Shown: in pieces, positions 1 through 7,595 of the stretch
Layout: each line of letters starts with the position of its first letter
Numbering within the stretch: the first letter of the stretch is position 1
DNA from: an uncultured Succinivibrionaceae bacterium
GTDB taxonomy: Bacteria > Pseudomonadota > Gammaproteobacteria > Enterobacterales > Succinivibrionaceae
Direction of reading: 5' to 3'
NCBI GenBank assembly: GCA_944389865.1
Contig: CALXNX010000017.1
Coordinates: 1-41,092, forward strand
DNA: 41,092 nucleotides
Notes under the pieces: model-generated
What the model was told of the DNA's origin: nothing
The model's database searches: none
What the model saw: the letters and a program-made list of their open reading frames with translations, nothing else
Program-made: the position numbers and the translations under genes

Positions 1-149
1 TGGTAATTTTTGAGGGCAATTCCTAAGGTCAGGTTGTAAAGAGTTCGGCCTGTATTCTCCTTTGCCCGGCACAGCGCTGCCAAAGCGCTGTCGTGCTCGG
101 TATCAAGCTTTACCGCTAAGACAAAGGAAGGAGTGGAGGCTCGGCCCAT
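1..149 (-). CDS. TnpB-like IS200/IS605-family protein, N-terminal part (runs off left edge)
   Basis: An open frame starts with ATG at 149 on the minus strand and stays open for 49 codons to the window edge. It begins MGRASTPSFVLAVKLDTE and continues with ENTGRTLYNLTLGIALKNY. A short beta strand of the form F-x-L-x-x-K-L followed by a helix with a G-R-x-L-Y-N core is what I recall from N-termini of TnpB-type proteins of IS200/IS605 elements, where RNA-guided DNA nucleases carry the RuvC domain much further downstream. A purine-rich AGAGGTAA ribosome site lies about 10 bases upstream of the ATG. No catalytic residues are in the window, so the family call rests on resemblance only. No tnpA is visible upstream; 150-351 shows no other gene. 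Confidence 0.45.
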   Translation of the reverse strand, partial: MGRASTPSFVLAVKLDTEHDSALAALCRAKENTGRTLYNLTLGIALKNY

Positions 150-351
150 CTGCAGATTTACCTCTTAGAAATCTGTTTTCATTCTATCACCAACCGGCGG
201 CTGGGACTGTCAGCTGCATCCCAATTTTTAACTTTCACCTTGACACCGCATGGGCTAAGATAAAGCAAAACTCATCAAGACCAAAGAATATTATTCAGTT
301 TTAGTGCTCAAAGGCGGCAGTATAGACCATCTGCAGAAGAGCACGGCAGAT

Positions 352-380
352 AAAAAACGGGGACGCCTTTCGGCGTCCCG
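352..380 (-). terminator. Rho-independent terminator of ntrBC
   Basis: On the minus strand GGGACGCC, a GAAA tetraloop and GGCGTCCC form a perfect 8-bp stem (360-379), followed by CG and six T residues. It lies 24 bases after the ntrC stop. Confidence 0.9.
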
Positions 381-403
381 TACTCAGCGCTGCCTTAGGG
401 AGA

Positions 404-1831
404 TCAGCGCACGTTTAAGTTCAGTTCCTTAATCTTGCGCGTTAAGGTATTGCGGCCCCAGCCTAAGAGCTTGGCCGATTCCTGCTTGTGATTGCCGGTA
501 AATTCCAGCGCCGCCTCCAGGAGCACGCGCTCAAACTCCGGTCCGGCTTCAGACAGGATGTCCTCCTCGCCGGCGCGCAGGCGGCCGTCTACCCAGTTGC
601 GCAGCTGCTCCTGCCATGAAGTCGGCTCTTTAACATTGCCGGCAATCGAGGCGGCCGCGGCGGTATTCTGCGTGCGGCTGCTGTTTAAGAACTCCGCGGG
701 CAGATCGCTTAACTGAATATCGCGCCCCGTCACCATGATGGTGAGGTATTTGCACAGATTCTTTAACTGGCGCACATTGCCCGGCCACGGCTGGCGGCAT
801 AGGAATACCAGCACCTCGGAGGTCAGCTTCTTAGGCTCCTGATGATTCTCGGCTGCGCTCTGATTTAAAAAGTGCTTGGCCAGCATCGGGATGTCATTGT
901 TGCGATCCCTGAGCGGGGGCATATTGATATGAATGACATTGAGCCGATAGTACAGATCGGAGATGAACTTGCCCTGCTCCACCAGCTGCTCTAAAGGCTG
1001 GGAGGTCGCGGCGACGATGCGCACGTCGCAGGGCACCGGCTTACTGCTGCCAATCGGCAGATACTGACTGCTCTGCAGCACCTGCAGCAGGCGGGTCTGC
1101 GCCTCCATCGGCATATCGCAGATCTCATTGATAAACAGGGTGCCGTGCTGAGCTTTGGCCAGCGCGCAGGGCTCTACTCCCGGGCCGAACATTTCAGCTT
1201 CGATCATGTCCTGCGGCATGGAGGACATATTCAGCGACACGAAGGCGTGATCCTTGCGCTCGCTGTGATTGTGCATGGCGGCGGCGACCAGCTCGCGGCC
1301 GGTGCCGGTTTCGCCGTGGATCAGTACCGGCACATTGGTCTTGGACACGCGGCCGATGAACTTGAAGACTTCCTGCATGGCCGGCGACTTGCCGATGATC
1401 TCCGCCTCTTCGGAGGCCGGGATGCTGTTCTCGCCTGCCGGCTGGGTCTTTTTCTTCAGCAGGTTGAAGCGATGGACCGCTGCGCGTCTAATCAGGCTTA
1501 CAGCCTGCTCAATATCAAAAGGCTTGGGCAGATATTCAAAGGTGCCATGCTCGTAGGAGTCGATAGCTGCTGTCAGATCTGAATGCGCCGTAATGATGAT
1601 GAAGGGAATGGTATCGTCCACCGCGTGCACTTTTTGAATGAGCGACAGACCGTCAATCCCCGGCATTCTGATGTCGGAGACAATCACATCCGGCGTCTGC
1701 GTCTTCAGCGCCTCCAATGCCTGCTCGCCGTCTTCAAAAAGCCGATGCGTAATGGAGCTGACATCTAAGGCTTTGTCGAAGACGAAACGGATGCTGGCAT
1801 CATCGTCAATGACCCAAATCATAGGATCCAT
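404..1831 (-). CDS. ntrC: Nitrogen regulation response regulator NtrC, with altered AAA+ domain
   Basis: DNA-binding response regulator paired with the NtrB kinase; it controls nitrogen assimilation genes such as glnA. Receiver domain at about 1-120 with phospho-acceptor D53 (SDIRMPG) and K103. AAA+ domain at about 145-370, Fis-type helix-turn-helix at about 432-475 (AKLLGWGRNTLTRK). The AAA+ core is abnormal: Walker A reads GETGTGRE with R179 where family members have Lys, Walker B reads LFINEI with N235 where Asp is usual, and the stretch between EMFG (213-216) and TLF is about nine residues shorter than in E. coli NtrC and contains no GAFTGA loop, the segment that contacts sigma-54. The frame is intact, so this is not a sequencing frameshift. 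Start ATG 1831 is 5 bases after the ntrB stop, so translation is probably coupled. Identity is firm; loss of sigma-54 activation is inferred. Confidence 0.95.
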   Translation of the reverse strand: MDPMIWVIDDDASIRFVFDKALDVSSITHRLFEDGEQALEALKTQTPDVIVSDIRMPGIDGLSLIQKVHAVDDTIPFIIITAHSDLTAAIDSYEHGTFEYLPKPFDIEQAVSLIRRAAVHRFNLLKKKTQPAGENSIPASEEAEIIGKSPAMQEVFKFIGRVSKTNVPVLIHGETGTGRELVAAAMHNHSERKDHAFVSLNMSSMPQDMIEAEMFGPGVEPCALAKAQHGTLFINEICDMPMEAQTRLLQVLQSSQYLPIGSSKPVPCDVRIVAATSQPLEQLVEQGKFISDLYYRLNVIHINMPPLRDRNNDIPMLAKHFLNQSAAENHQEPKKLTSEVLVFLCRQPWPGNVRQLKNLCKYLTIMVTGRDIQLSDLPAEFLNSSRTQNTAAAASIAGNVKEPTSWQEQLRNWVDGRLRAGEEDILSEAGPEFERVLLEAALEFTGNHKQESAKLLGWGRNTLTRKIKELNLNVR

Positions 1832-1836
1832 AAACT

Positions 1837-2934
1837 TTAGTCCTCTCTACCTTTTAAATTTTCCTTTCTCAAGGGAAGTACAATTCTGAACACCGTACGG
1901 CCGGGCTCGCTGTCGCATTCGATCAGCCCGTTATGCCGCTCGACAATGCTTTGGGCAATGGACAGGCCCAGTCCTGAGCCGTCCGGACGCGAGGTCACCA
2001 TGGGATAGAACAGGGTCTCGCGGATGTTCTCCGGGATCCCTGGGCCGTTATCGGTGATGGAAGTAATCAGCGCGGAGGGGTATTTAATGCCGTTGATGAG
2101 GCGCGACCCCAGCTGCGCGCGGGTTTGTATCGTGATCTGCGGATGATGGATATGCGCCTCGCTTAAGGCGTGCACCGCATTGGAAATAATGTTGAGTACG
2201 GCCTGCTGCATAGCATCGACATCAAGCATGATCTCCGGAATGGAAGGGTCATAGTCCTTGATGAAGCGAATGGGCATCTGCGTCTTTAAGGCCATGTTCT
2301 CTAAGGATAAAACCTTTTCAATGACGTAATGAATATTGCACAGTGTCAAAGGATTGGGACGCTGCGGGCCTAAGAGACGGTCCACTAAGGACTTTAATCG
2401 GTCGGCCTGCTCGATAATTACCTGGGTGTAGTCAGTCAGATGCTCCTGCCTGCCGTAGGTCATTTCAAGAAGCTGCGCGGCGCCGCGGATGCCGCCTAAG
2501 GGATTTTTAATTTCATGGGCCAGCGAGCGGATGAGATCGCGGGCGGCTAAATGCTGCGAGCGGCGGGCCATCTCCTGATTGATTTTCTGCTGATAATCCA
2601 GCGCGCGGAACTCAACGATAAGTCCGCGGCCCTTGCCGGAATAGTGCGAGACGTAAATGTCCGTGCGGATGCTTTGATGCGGTTCGGGAATAATTTCAAT
2701 ACTGCTTGCGTTAAAGCCCTGCGCATGGGGCTTTAAGGCCAGCTGAATGCTCTCAAGCAGACTTTTCTGGCCCTTATCGAGCAGGTCAGTTAATTTATAA
2801 GCCGTAAGCTTAGAGCGGCTCATGCTGAAGAGCTGCTCAGCGGCGCTGTTGGCATAAACAATCTTTAGGGTGTGATCCGTCAGCAGCACAGCGGTGGCTA
2901 AGCTCTCAAGGACGGCTTTGGCATCTGCCTGCAT
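1837..2934 (-). CDS. ntrB: Nitrogen regulation sensor histidine kinase NtrB
   Basis: Cytosolic histidine kinase/phosphatase that phosphorylates NtrC under nitrogen limitation, normally controlled by PII protein. An N-terminal PAS domain (about 5-110, with YANSAAEQLF) precedes the H box LAHEIKNPLGG with H140. The N box and G boxes (TDNGPGIP, GSGLGLSIAQS) are complete, so unlike its partner NtrC the kinase appears fully functional. I chose ATG 2934, which has GAGAGG six bases upstream, over the in-frame TTG two codons earlier. It lies directly upstream of ntrC (5-bp gap) in a two-gene operon ending at the terminator near 360. An NtrC-type operator lies about 100 bp upstream, suggesting autoregulation. 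Confidence 0.95.
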   Translation of the reverse strand: MQADAKAVLESLATAVLLTDHTLKIVYANSAAEQLFSMSRSKLTAYKLTDLLDKGQKSLLESIQLALKPHAQGFNASSIEIIPEPHQSIRTDIYVSHYSGKGRGLIVEFRALDYQQKINQEMARRSQHLAARDLIRSLAHEIKNPLGGIRGAAQLLEMTYGRQEHLTDYTQVIIEQADRLKSLVDRLLGPQRPNPLTLCNIHYVIEKVLSLENMALKTQMPIRFIKDYDPSIPEIMLDVDAMQQAVLNIISNAVHALSEAHIHHPQITIQTRAQLGSRLINGIKYPSALITSITDNGPGIPENIRETLFYPMVTSRPDGSGLGLSIAQSIVERHNGLIECDSEPGRTVFRIVLPLRKENLKGRED

Positions 2935-2958
2935 AGGCAACCTCTCAATCTAATCTCA

Positions 2959-2975
2959 TGGGCCATTTTAGTGCA
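2959..2975 (-). promoter_or_regulatory. Weak NtrC-like site in ntrB leader
   Basis: On the minus strand TGCACTAAAATGGCCCA has a perfect left half of the NtrC consensus (TGCAC) and a poor right half. It lies between the putative ntrB promoter and the start codon, with its centre 70 bp from the better site at 3029-3045. Confidence 0.3.
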
Positions 2976-3021
2976 CGGTGATCAAAAATTAGCATGACGC
3001 ACCAAAATATAATCAGATCCC

Positions 3022-3045
3022 AGTATATTGCATTAATTTGGTGCA
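3022..3045 (-). promoter_or_regulatory. ntrBC promoter region with NtrC operator
   Basis: TGCATTAATTTGGTGCA (3029-3045) is a 17-bp near-palindrome matching the enterobacterial NtrC site (TGCAC-N7-GTGCA) in all but one arm base. Directly beside it on the minus strand is TATACT (3022-3027), a good sigma-70 -10 element, so the operator falls in the -35/-10 spacer, the place expected for repression. The -35 is poor (CAATCT at 17 bp). A second GCACCAA half-site lies at 2999-3005. The operator is fairly convincing; the promoter is inference. Confidence 0.55.
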
Positions 3046-3289
3046 GATTGTTAAATTGTTATGGCGTCATGGCAAATCAAGGTCCTTTGAAGAAAGCAGC
3101 CCCGGCGTGCAGAAAAGATTCCATGCGGCGGAATGATAAGAATTTATACTCAAAAGCGTAACGCCGTCAGCGTTTCAAATCCGCTTTTATGCTGTAATGA
3201 CGGTATCGGCTGCAGCTGCGGCAGCGCCGCCGGTACCTGATGCGGCGCAATGGTATAAGCATAATATCTTCCTGTTTTATGGTGATTTA

Positions 3290-3889
3290 ATGAAAGAAAC
3301 CAGCATTATAGACGCCTTGGCCAAACTGGTCAGTCAGATGAGCGCGCAGTGGGATTGCGAGAAATTCTTTGCCGGTTTCCTGAAGATCTACGGCACTGCA
3401 TCCTCATCTATTGAGCGGGCGCTGAAAAACGACCGGGCGGTTAACGTTGCCTGTGAGGAGATAAATGACAGGCTGGAGCGTCCGGATGCAGCCGTCGCCA
3501 ACCGCGTCTATTTCCGCTTTTTAAAACATGATGCGGATGTGCGCGGCAGCCTTGATGAGGTTAAGGCCTTAAAGGAATTCAATAATCCTAAAGCCCGGTT
3601 GCAGTACATCATCTGCTGCAGCTCACAGATGATTTCGGTCTATGATGCGGTAGCTGATGATACCGACAGCTTTGCGCTGCAGGAGCTGCCGTCCAATTAC
3701 CGCATTTTTCTGCCGCTTACCGGATCTTTTCAGCGCATCAGCGTCAAAGAAAGCGGTGAGGCCGATGCTAAAGCCTGCCGCAAGCTTACCAATCTGCTGG
3801 ATGCTTTAAACGCGGTCAGTTCAAGAAAATGCTCGCCTTCATTCTGCAGTGCTGAATTGAGGCAGGCTGGCTCAGCGCGATGCCGCTAA
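3290..3889 (+). pseudogene. Orphan N-terminal fragment resembling restriction-type class I DNA methyltransferases
   Basis: A 199-residue frame with no complete function. The pattern EKFFAGFLKIYG, then VYFRFL, SLDEVKAL, ARLQYIICCSSQMISVYD, NYRIFLPLTG and EADAKACRKLTNLLDAL follows, from memory, the N-terminal domain of large Eco57I-type restriction/methylation proteins (segments like LDELK, RFLIVTD, FDFFLPLAG, ADVKAA-KLARLYDEL). Those proteins run on for many hundreds of residues into a methyltransferase domain. Here the frame turns into an unlike basic, Cys-rich tail (RKCSPSFCSAELRQ) and stops. I chose ATG 3290; an earlier in-frame ATG at 3197 would add 31 mostly Ala/Pro residues without a ribosome site. 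It lies between the divergent ntrB promoter and the typA terminator. It is either a decayed remnant or a small free-standing protein; the family call is tentative. Confidence 0.4.
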
Positions 3890-3920
3890 AAAAACAGCAC
3901 GGGCTGCCTGAGGCAGCCCG
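3888..3920 (-). terminator. Rho-independent terminator of typA
   Basis: CGGGCTGCC-TGA-GGCAGCCCG (3900-3920) is a perfect 9-bp stem. Read on the minus strand it is followed by TGCTGTTTTTTT, and it lies 38 bases beyond the typA stop. Confidence 0.85.
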
Positions 3921-3957
3921 CGTATGGTCGGCAGGTACGCCGGCCCGTTGGCAGTGC

Positions 3958-5796
3958 TTACTGCTCTTTTTTACCGCCGGCTGCGCGGAAGGCGCGCACG
4001 CGGTCCATTTCAGAGAGGTTCTTCTTGCGCAGACGAATGCTCTTCGGGGTGACCTCGACCAGCTCGTCTTCGTTGATGAACTCTAAGGCCTGCTCTAAGG
4101 TCATGTGCACGGCCGGGGTAAGGATGATGTTGTCATCAGAGCCTGCCGCACGCACGTTGGTGAGTTTCTTGGTCTTGAGCGGATTTACGGTTAAGTCATT
4201 GGTGCGCACGTGCAGACCGATGATCTGACCCTCGTAGATCTCCTCGCCGGCATCCACGAACAGACGGCCGCGCTCCTGCAGGAACCACAGGGCGTAAGGC
4301 ACGGTCTTGCCGGTGTCGTTGGAGATCAAAACGCCGTTCTGACGCTCGCCGATGGATCCGCCGACGTATTCATCGTAGCTGTCAAAGGTGTGATACATCA
4401 GACCGGTACCGGAGGTTAAGGTCAGATACAGCGACTGGAAGCCGATAAGTCCGCGGGCAGGGATGCGGTAATCGAGGCGCACGCGCCCCTTGCCGTCCGG
4501 AGTCATGTTCTTGAGCTCGCCCTTGCGCTTGCCCAATTCCTCCATCACGGTGCCCTGATCGCCTTCCTGCAGATCTAAGGTCAGCACCTCGTACGGCTCT
4601 AAGGTTCTGCCGTTCTCGTCCTTGTGCAGGATCACCTCCGGGCGGGAGACGCCTAACTCATAGCCTTCACGGCGCATCTGCTCGATGAGTACGGATAAAT
4701 GCAGCTCGCCGCGGCCGGAGACGCGGAAGCGATCGGTATCTTCGGTGCTCTCAACGCGCAGGGCCACGTTGTGAACCAGCTCTTCACGCAGACGCTCTTC
4801 AATATTGCGCGAGGTTACGAACTTGCCTTCGCGGCCGGCAAAAGGCGAGGTGTTGACGCAGAAGTTCATGGACACGGTCGGCTCATCCACGGTTAAGGCC
4901 GGCAGCGGCTCCACCGCGTTCGGGGCGCAGACAGTATCGGAAATCTTGAGCTCGCCTAAGCCGGTTAAGGCGATGATGTCGCCGGCTTCGGCCTCAGGCA
5001 CCTCAGAGCGGTGCAGGCCTAAGTAGCCCAGCACCTGACCTATCTTGCCCTGACGGACAGTACCATCCGCAGAGACGATGGTCACCGGCTGATTGGTTTT
5101 AGCCGTGCCGCGGGTCACGCGGCCCACGCCGATCACGCCCACGTAGGAGGTGTAGTCGAGGGAGGAGATCTGCATCTGGAACGGACCGTCTAAGTCGGCC
5201 TGAGGCGGGCTGACCTTCTCCACAATGGTATTGAAGAGCGGATCCATGCTGTCGCCGTGCTCATTGGGGTCAAGGCTGGCCCAGCCGGCTAAAGCGGAAG
5301 CATAGACCACCGGGAAGTCGAGCTGTTCGTCAGTAGCGCCTAAGTTGTCAAACAGATCAAAGACCTGATCGATGACCCAGTCCGGGCGCGCACCTTCACG
5401 GTCGCACTTATTGATCACCACGATGGGCTTCAAGCCGCGGGCAAAGGCCTTTTGGGTGACGAAGCGGGTCTGAGGCATCGGGCCGTCCACGGCATCGACT
5501 AAGAGCAGCACGGAGTCCACCATGCTCATGACGCGCTCCACCTCGCCGCCGAAATCGGCATGACCTGGGGTATCAACGATATTAATGCGGTAGCCGTTCC
5601 AATTGATGGCGGTATTCTTCGACAAAATAGTGATGCCGCGTTCTTTTTCAATCGCGTTGGAGTCCATCACGCGCTCTTGACCCAGCTCATTTCTGTCAAG
5701 CGTGCCGGACTGGCGCAGGAGCTTATCGACTAAGGTGGTTTTGCCGTGATCGACGTGCGCAATAATCGCGATATTGCGGATCTTCTGAACGTCCAT
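3958..5796 (-). CDS. typA: Translational GTPase TypA/BipA
   Basis: Ribosome-associated GTPase of the EF-G superfamily, involved in 50S assembly and stress or low-temperature growth. G1 is AHVDHGKTT (residues 13-21), followed by the RGITI switch region, DTPGHADFGGEV and NKCDREGARPDW. Domain II, the EF-G-like domain (EERLREELVHNVALRVE) and the TypA-specific C-terminal domain (SIRLRKKNLS near the end) are all present. At 612 residues it is within the family range (E. coli about 607). It is monocistronic, facing away from glnA, and ends in a strong terminator. In E. coli bipA also neighbours glnA divergently, so this junction is conserved even though ntrBC is now on the far side. Confidence 0.97.
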   Translation of the reverse strand: MDVQKIRNIAIIAHVDHGKTTLVDKLLRQSGTLDRNELGQERVMDSNAIEKERGITILSKNTAINWNGYRINIVDTPGHADFGGEVERVMSMVDSVLLLVDAVDGPMPQTRFVTQKAFARGLKPIVVINKCDREGARPDWVIDQVFDLFDNLGATDEQLDFPVVYASALAGWASLDPNEHGDSMDPLFNTIVEKVSPPQADLDGPFQMQISSLDYTSYVGVIGVGRVTRGTAKTNQPVTIVSADGTVRQGKIGQVLGYLGLHRSEVPEAEAGDIIALTGLGELKISDTVCAPNAVEPLPALTVDEPTVSMNFCVNTSPFAGREGKFVTSRNIEERLREELVHNVALRVESTEDTDRFRVSGRGELHLSVLIEQMRREGYELGVSRPEVILHKDENGRTLEPYEVLTLDLQEGDQGTVMEELGKRKGELKNMTPDGKGRVRLDYRIPARGLIGFQSLYLTLTSGTGLMYHTFDSYDEYVGGSIGERQNGVLISNDTGKTVPYALWFLQERGRLFVDAGEEIYEGQIIGLHVRTNDLTVNPLKTKKLTNVRAAGSDDNIILTPAVHMTLEQALEFINEDELVEVTPKSIRLRKKNLSEMDRVRAFRAAGGKKEQ

Positions 5797-5999
5797 GGGT
5801 ATTACCTGTGTAAATATGAATATGATGCTGATTTTTGCCGTGCGTATTTTACTCTAATTTGTGAACTTCCTATCATTTTTGCCCGGTAAACAAGGCCTAA
5901 AAAGGCGAATACATGCGCCTTTGCAGACTGCCGTCTTCCGTACGGCGCGCAGCAGGGCAGCGGGCGCCGGCGGACTTGGGGCAGAGGCGCGGCGCCGGG

Positions 6000-6016
6000 T
6001 GCACTTTTTAGGGGCA
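6000..6016 (+). promoter_or_regulatory. Putative NtrC site upstream of glnA
   Basis: TGCACTTTTTAGGGGCA is one arm base away from the TGCAC-N7-GTGCA palindrome. Its centre is about 59 bp upstream of the start predicted from the promoter at 6033-6061, a normal position for an activator acting on sigma-70 polymerase. Confidence 0.4.
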
Positions 6017-6032
6017 TAGTTTGCCCGAAAAA

Positions 6033-6061
6033 GTGACGTTTTGCCCTGTTTTTGGTACACT
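6033..6061 (+). promoter_or_regulatory. Putative sigma-70 promoter of glnA
   Basis: GTGACG, a 17-bp spacer and TACACT match the -35 and -10 consensus at 4 of 6 bases each with ideal spacing. I found no GG-N10-GC sigma-54 signature in the 315 bases between typA and glnA. The rest of that gap (5797-5999) holds the typA leader, a GC-rich stretch near 5960-6000 and no gene. Confidence 0.4.
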
Positions 6062-6111
6062 TCCAGATTAAATTTTTAGTTTCAGCAGCCTGAGTGTTGT
6101 AGGAGAAAAGT

Positions 6112-7521
6112 ATGGAAGTTTCTGAGGTGATGGACCTGATCGCCGCTGAGCAGGTGAGATTTGCCGATCTGCGTTTTACTGATACCAGAGGCAAGGAACA
6201 TCATGTGACCATCCCGGCTAAGCTCATCAAGGAAGAATTTTTCACTGAAGGCAAGATGTTTGACGGCTCATCGATGGCCGGCTGGAAAGGCATCGATAAG
6301 TCTGACATGGTGCTGATGCCGGATGCCGACAGCGTGCATCTTGATCCTTTCTATGAAATCCCCACCATCATCGTGCGCTGCGATGTGCTCGACGCTGCAA
6401 CTATGACCGGCTACGACCGCGATCCGCGCTCTGTGGCCAAGCGCGCAGAGAACTACCTGCGCTCCACCGGCCTTGGTGATGACTGCATCGTAGGTCCGGA
6501 GCCTGAATTCTTCTTATTTGACGATGTGCGCTTTGACGTCTCCATGGGCGGCTGCATGTACAGCGTCGATGATTACGAGGCTGCCTGGAACTCCAAGAAG
6601 GAATATGAGGACGGCAATTTAGGTCACCGTCCGATGGTCAAGGGCGGCTATTTCCCGGTGCCGCCGGTAGATCCGTCACAGGATATCCGTTCTGAGATGT
6701 GCGCCGTGATGGAAGACTTCGGCTTAGTGGTCGAGGCCCATCATCACGAAGTGGCCACCTGCGGACAGAATGAGATCGCCACCCGCTTTAATACCCTCAC
6801 CAAGAAGGCCGATGAGGTGATGATCTACAAGTATGTAGTGCAGAACGTGGCCAATAAGTGGGGCAAGACCGCGACCTTTATGCCTAAGCCCATCTTAGGG
6901 GACAACGGATCGGGCATGCACTGCCATTTCTCCTTCATCAAGGACGGCCAGAATACTTTCGCGGGCAATTTATACGGCGGCTTGTCGCAGGATGCGCTGT
7001 ACTTCATCGGCGGCATCATTCACCATGCTAAGGCGGTGAATGCCTTTACCAATCCTTCTACCAACTCCTACAAGCGTTTAGTGCCGGGCTTTGAGGCTCC
7101 GGTGATGCTGGCTTACTCTGCAGCCAACCGTTCCGCCTCCATCCGCATCCCGGCCACCCAGAACCCGAAGAACGCCCATCTTGAAGTGCGTTTCCCGGAC
7201 TGCACCGCCAATCCGTACTTAGCCTTTGCGGCGCTGATGATGGCCGGCATTGACGGCATCTTAAATCACATCAGCCCGGGCGATCCAATGGACAAGAACC
7301 TCTACGATCTGCCCCCTGAAGAGGCAGCAGCCATTCCGCAGGTATGCGCTTCCTTAGACGAGGCCTTAAATGCCCTGGAGCAGGATCACGACTTCCTGAC
7401 TGAAGGCGGGGTGTTCACCGAGGATATGATCAAGGCCTACATTGAGCTCAAGCGCGGCGAGGTGTCCCGTTTAAATACCGCTCCGCACCCGGTGGAATTT
7501 GAGATGTACTACAGCCTTTAG
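6112..7521 (+). CDS. glnA: Glutamine synthetase type I (GlnA)
   Basis: Makes glutamine from glutamate, ammonia and ATP as a cytosolic dodecamer, the entry point of nitrogen assimilation. At 469 residues it matches the E. coli length. Visible signatures are [14 protein letters not shown] (N-terminal domain), [25 protein letters not shown] (metal-binding Glu/His), [10 protein letters not shown] (ATP site) and [19 protein letters not shown]. The adenylylation loop [10 protein letters not shown], with its Tyr near residue 398, marks the GSI-beta class regulated by covalent modification. Start ATG 6112 follows AGGAG by six bases. It is a single-gene unit closed by a terminator. An NtrC-like site lies upstream. 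Confidence 0.98.
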   Translation: MEVSEVMDLIAAEQVRFADLRFTDTRGKEHHVTIPAKLIKEEFFTEGKMFDGSSMAGWKGIDKSDMVLMPDADSVHLDPFYEIPTIIVRCDVLDAATMTGYDRDPRSVAKRAENYLRSTGLGDDCIVGPEPEFFLFDDVRFDVSMGGCMYSVDDYEAAWNSKKEYEDGNLGHRPMVKGGYFPVPPVDPSQDIRSEMCAVMEDFGLVVEAHHHEVATCGQNEIATRFNTLTKKADEVMIYKYVVQNVANKWGKTATFMPKPILGDNGSGMHCHFSFIKDGQNTFAGNLYGGLSQDALYFIGGIIHHAKAVNAFTNPSTNSYKRLVPGFEAPVMLAYSAANRSASIRIPATQNPKNAHLEVRFPDCTANPYLAFAALMMAGIDGILNHISPGDPMDKNLYDLPPEEAAAIPQVCASLDEALNALEQDHDFLTEGGVFTEDMIKAYIELKRGEVSRLNTAPHPVEFEMYYSL

Positions 7522-7543
7522 CTGACGGCTTAGTGCATTGAGG

Positions 7544-7585
7544 GGCCTGCCTCGGTTACAATCTGAGGCAGGCCTTAATTATTTT
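7544..7585 (+). terminator. Rho-independent terminator of glnA
   Basis: GGCCTGCCTC (7544-7553) and GAGGCAGGCC (7565-7574) form a perfect 10-bp stem with an 11-base loop, followed by TTAATTATTTTC. It ends just before the yihY ribosome site. Confidence 0.85.
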
Positions 7586-7595
7586 CAGGAGCACG

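Noticed and set aside
62-304. 80-residue plus-strand ORF
   Set aside because: It overlaps the better TnpB-like minus-strand frame and its sequence looks like no protein family; no ribosome site.
6020-6070. Sigma-54 promoter before glnA (TGGTAC at 6053)
   Set aside because: The -24-like TGGTAC is not followed by GC at the required spacing, so it fails the -12 requirement.
5802-6194. 130-residue minus-strand ORF before glnA
   Set aside because: It overlaps the glnA start and covers the promoter gap; composition is noncoding.
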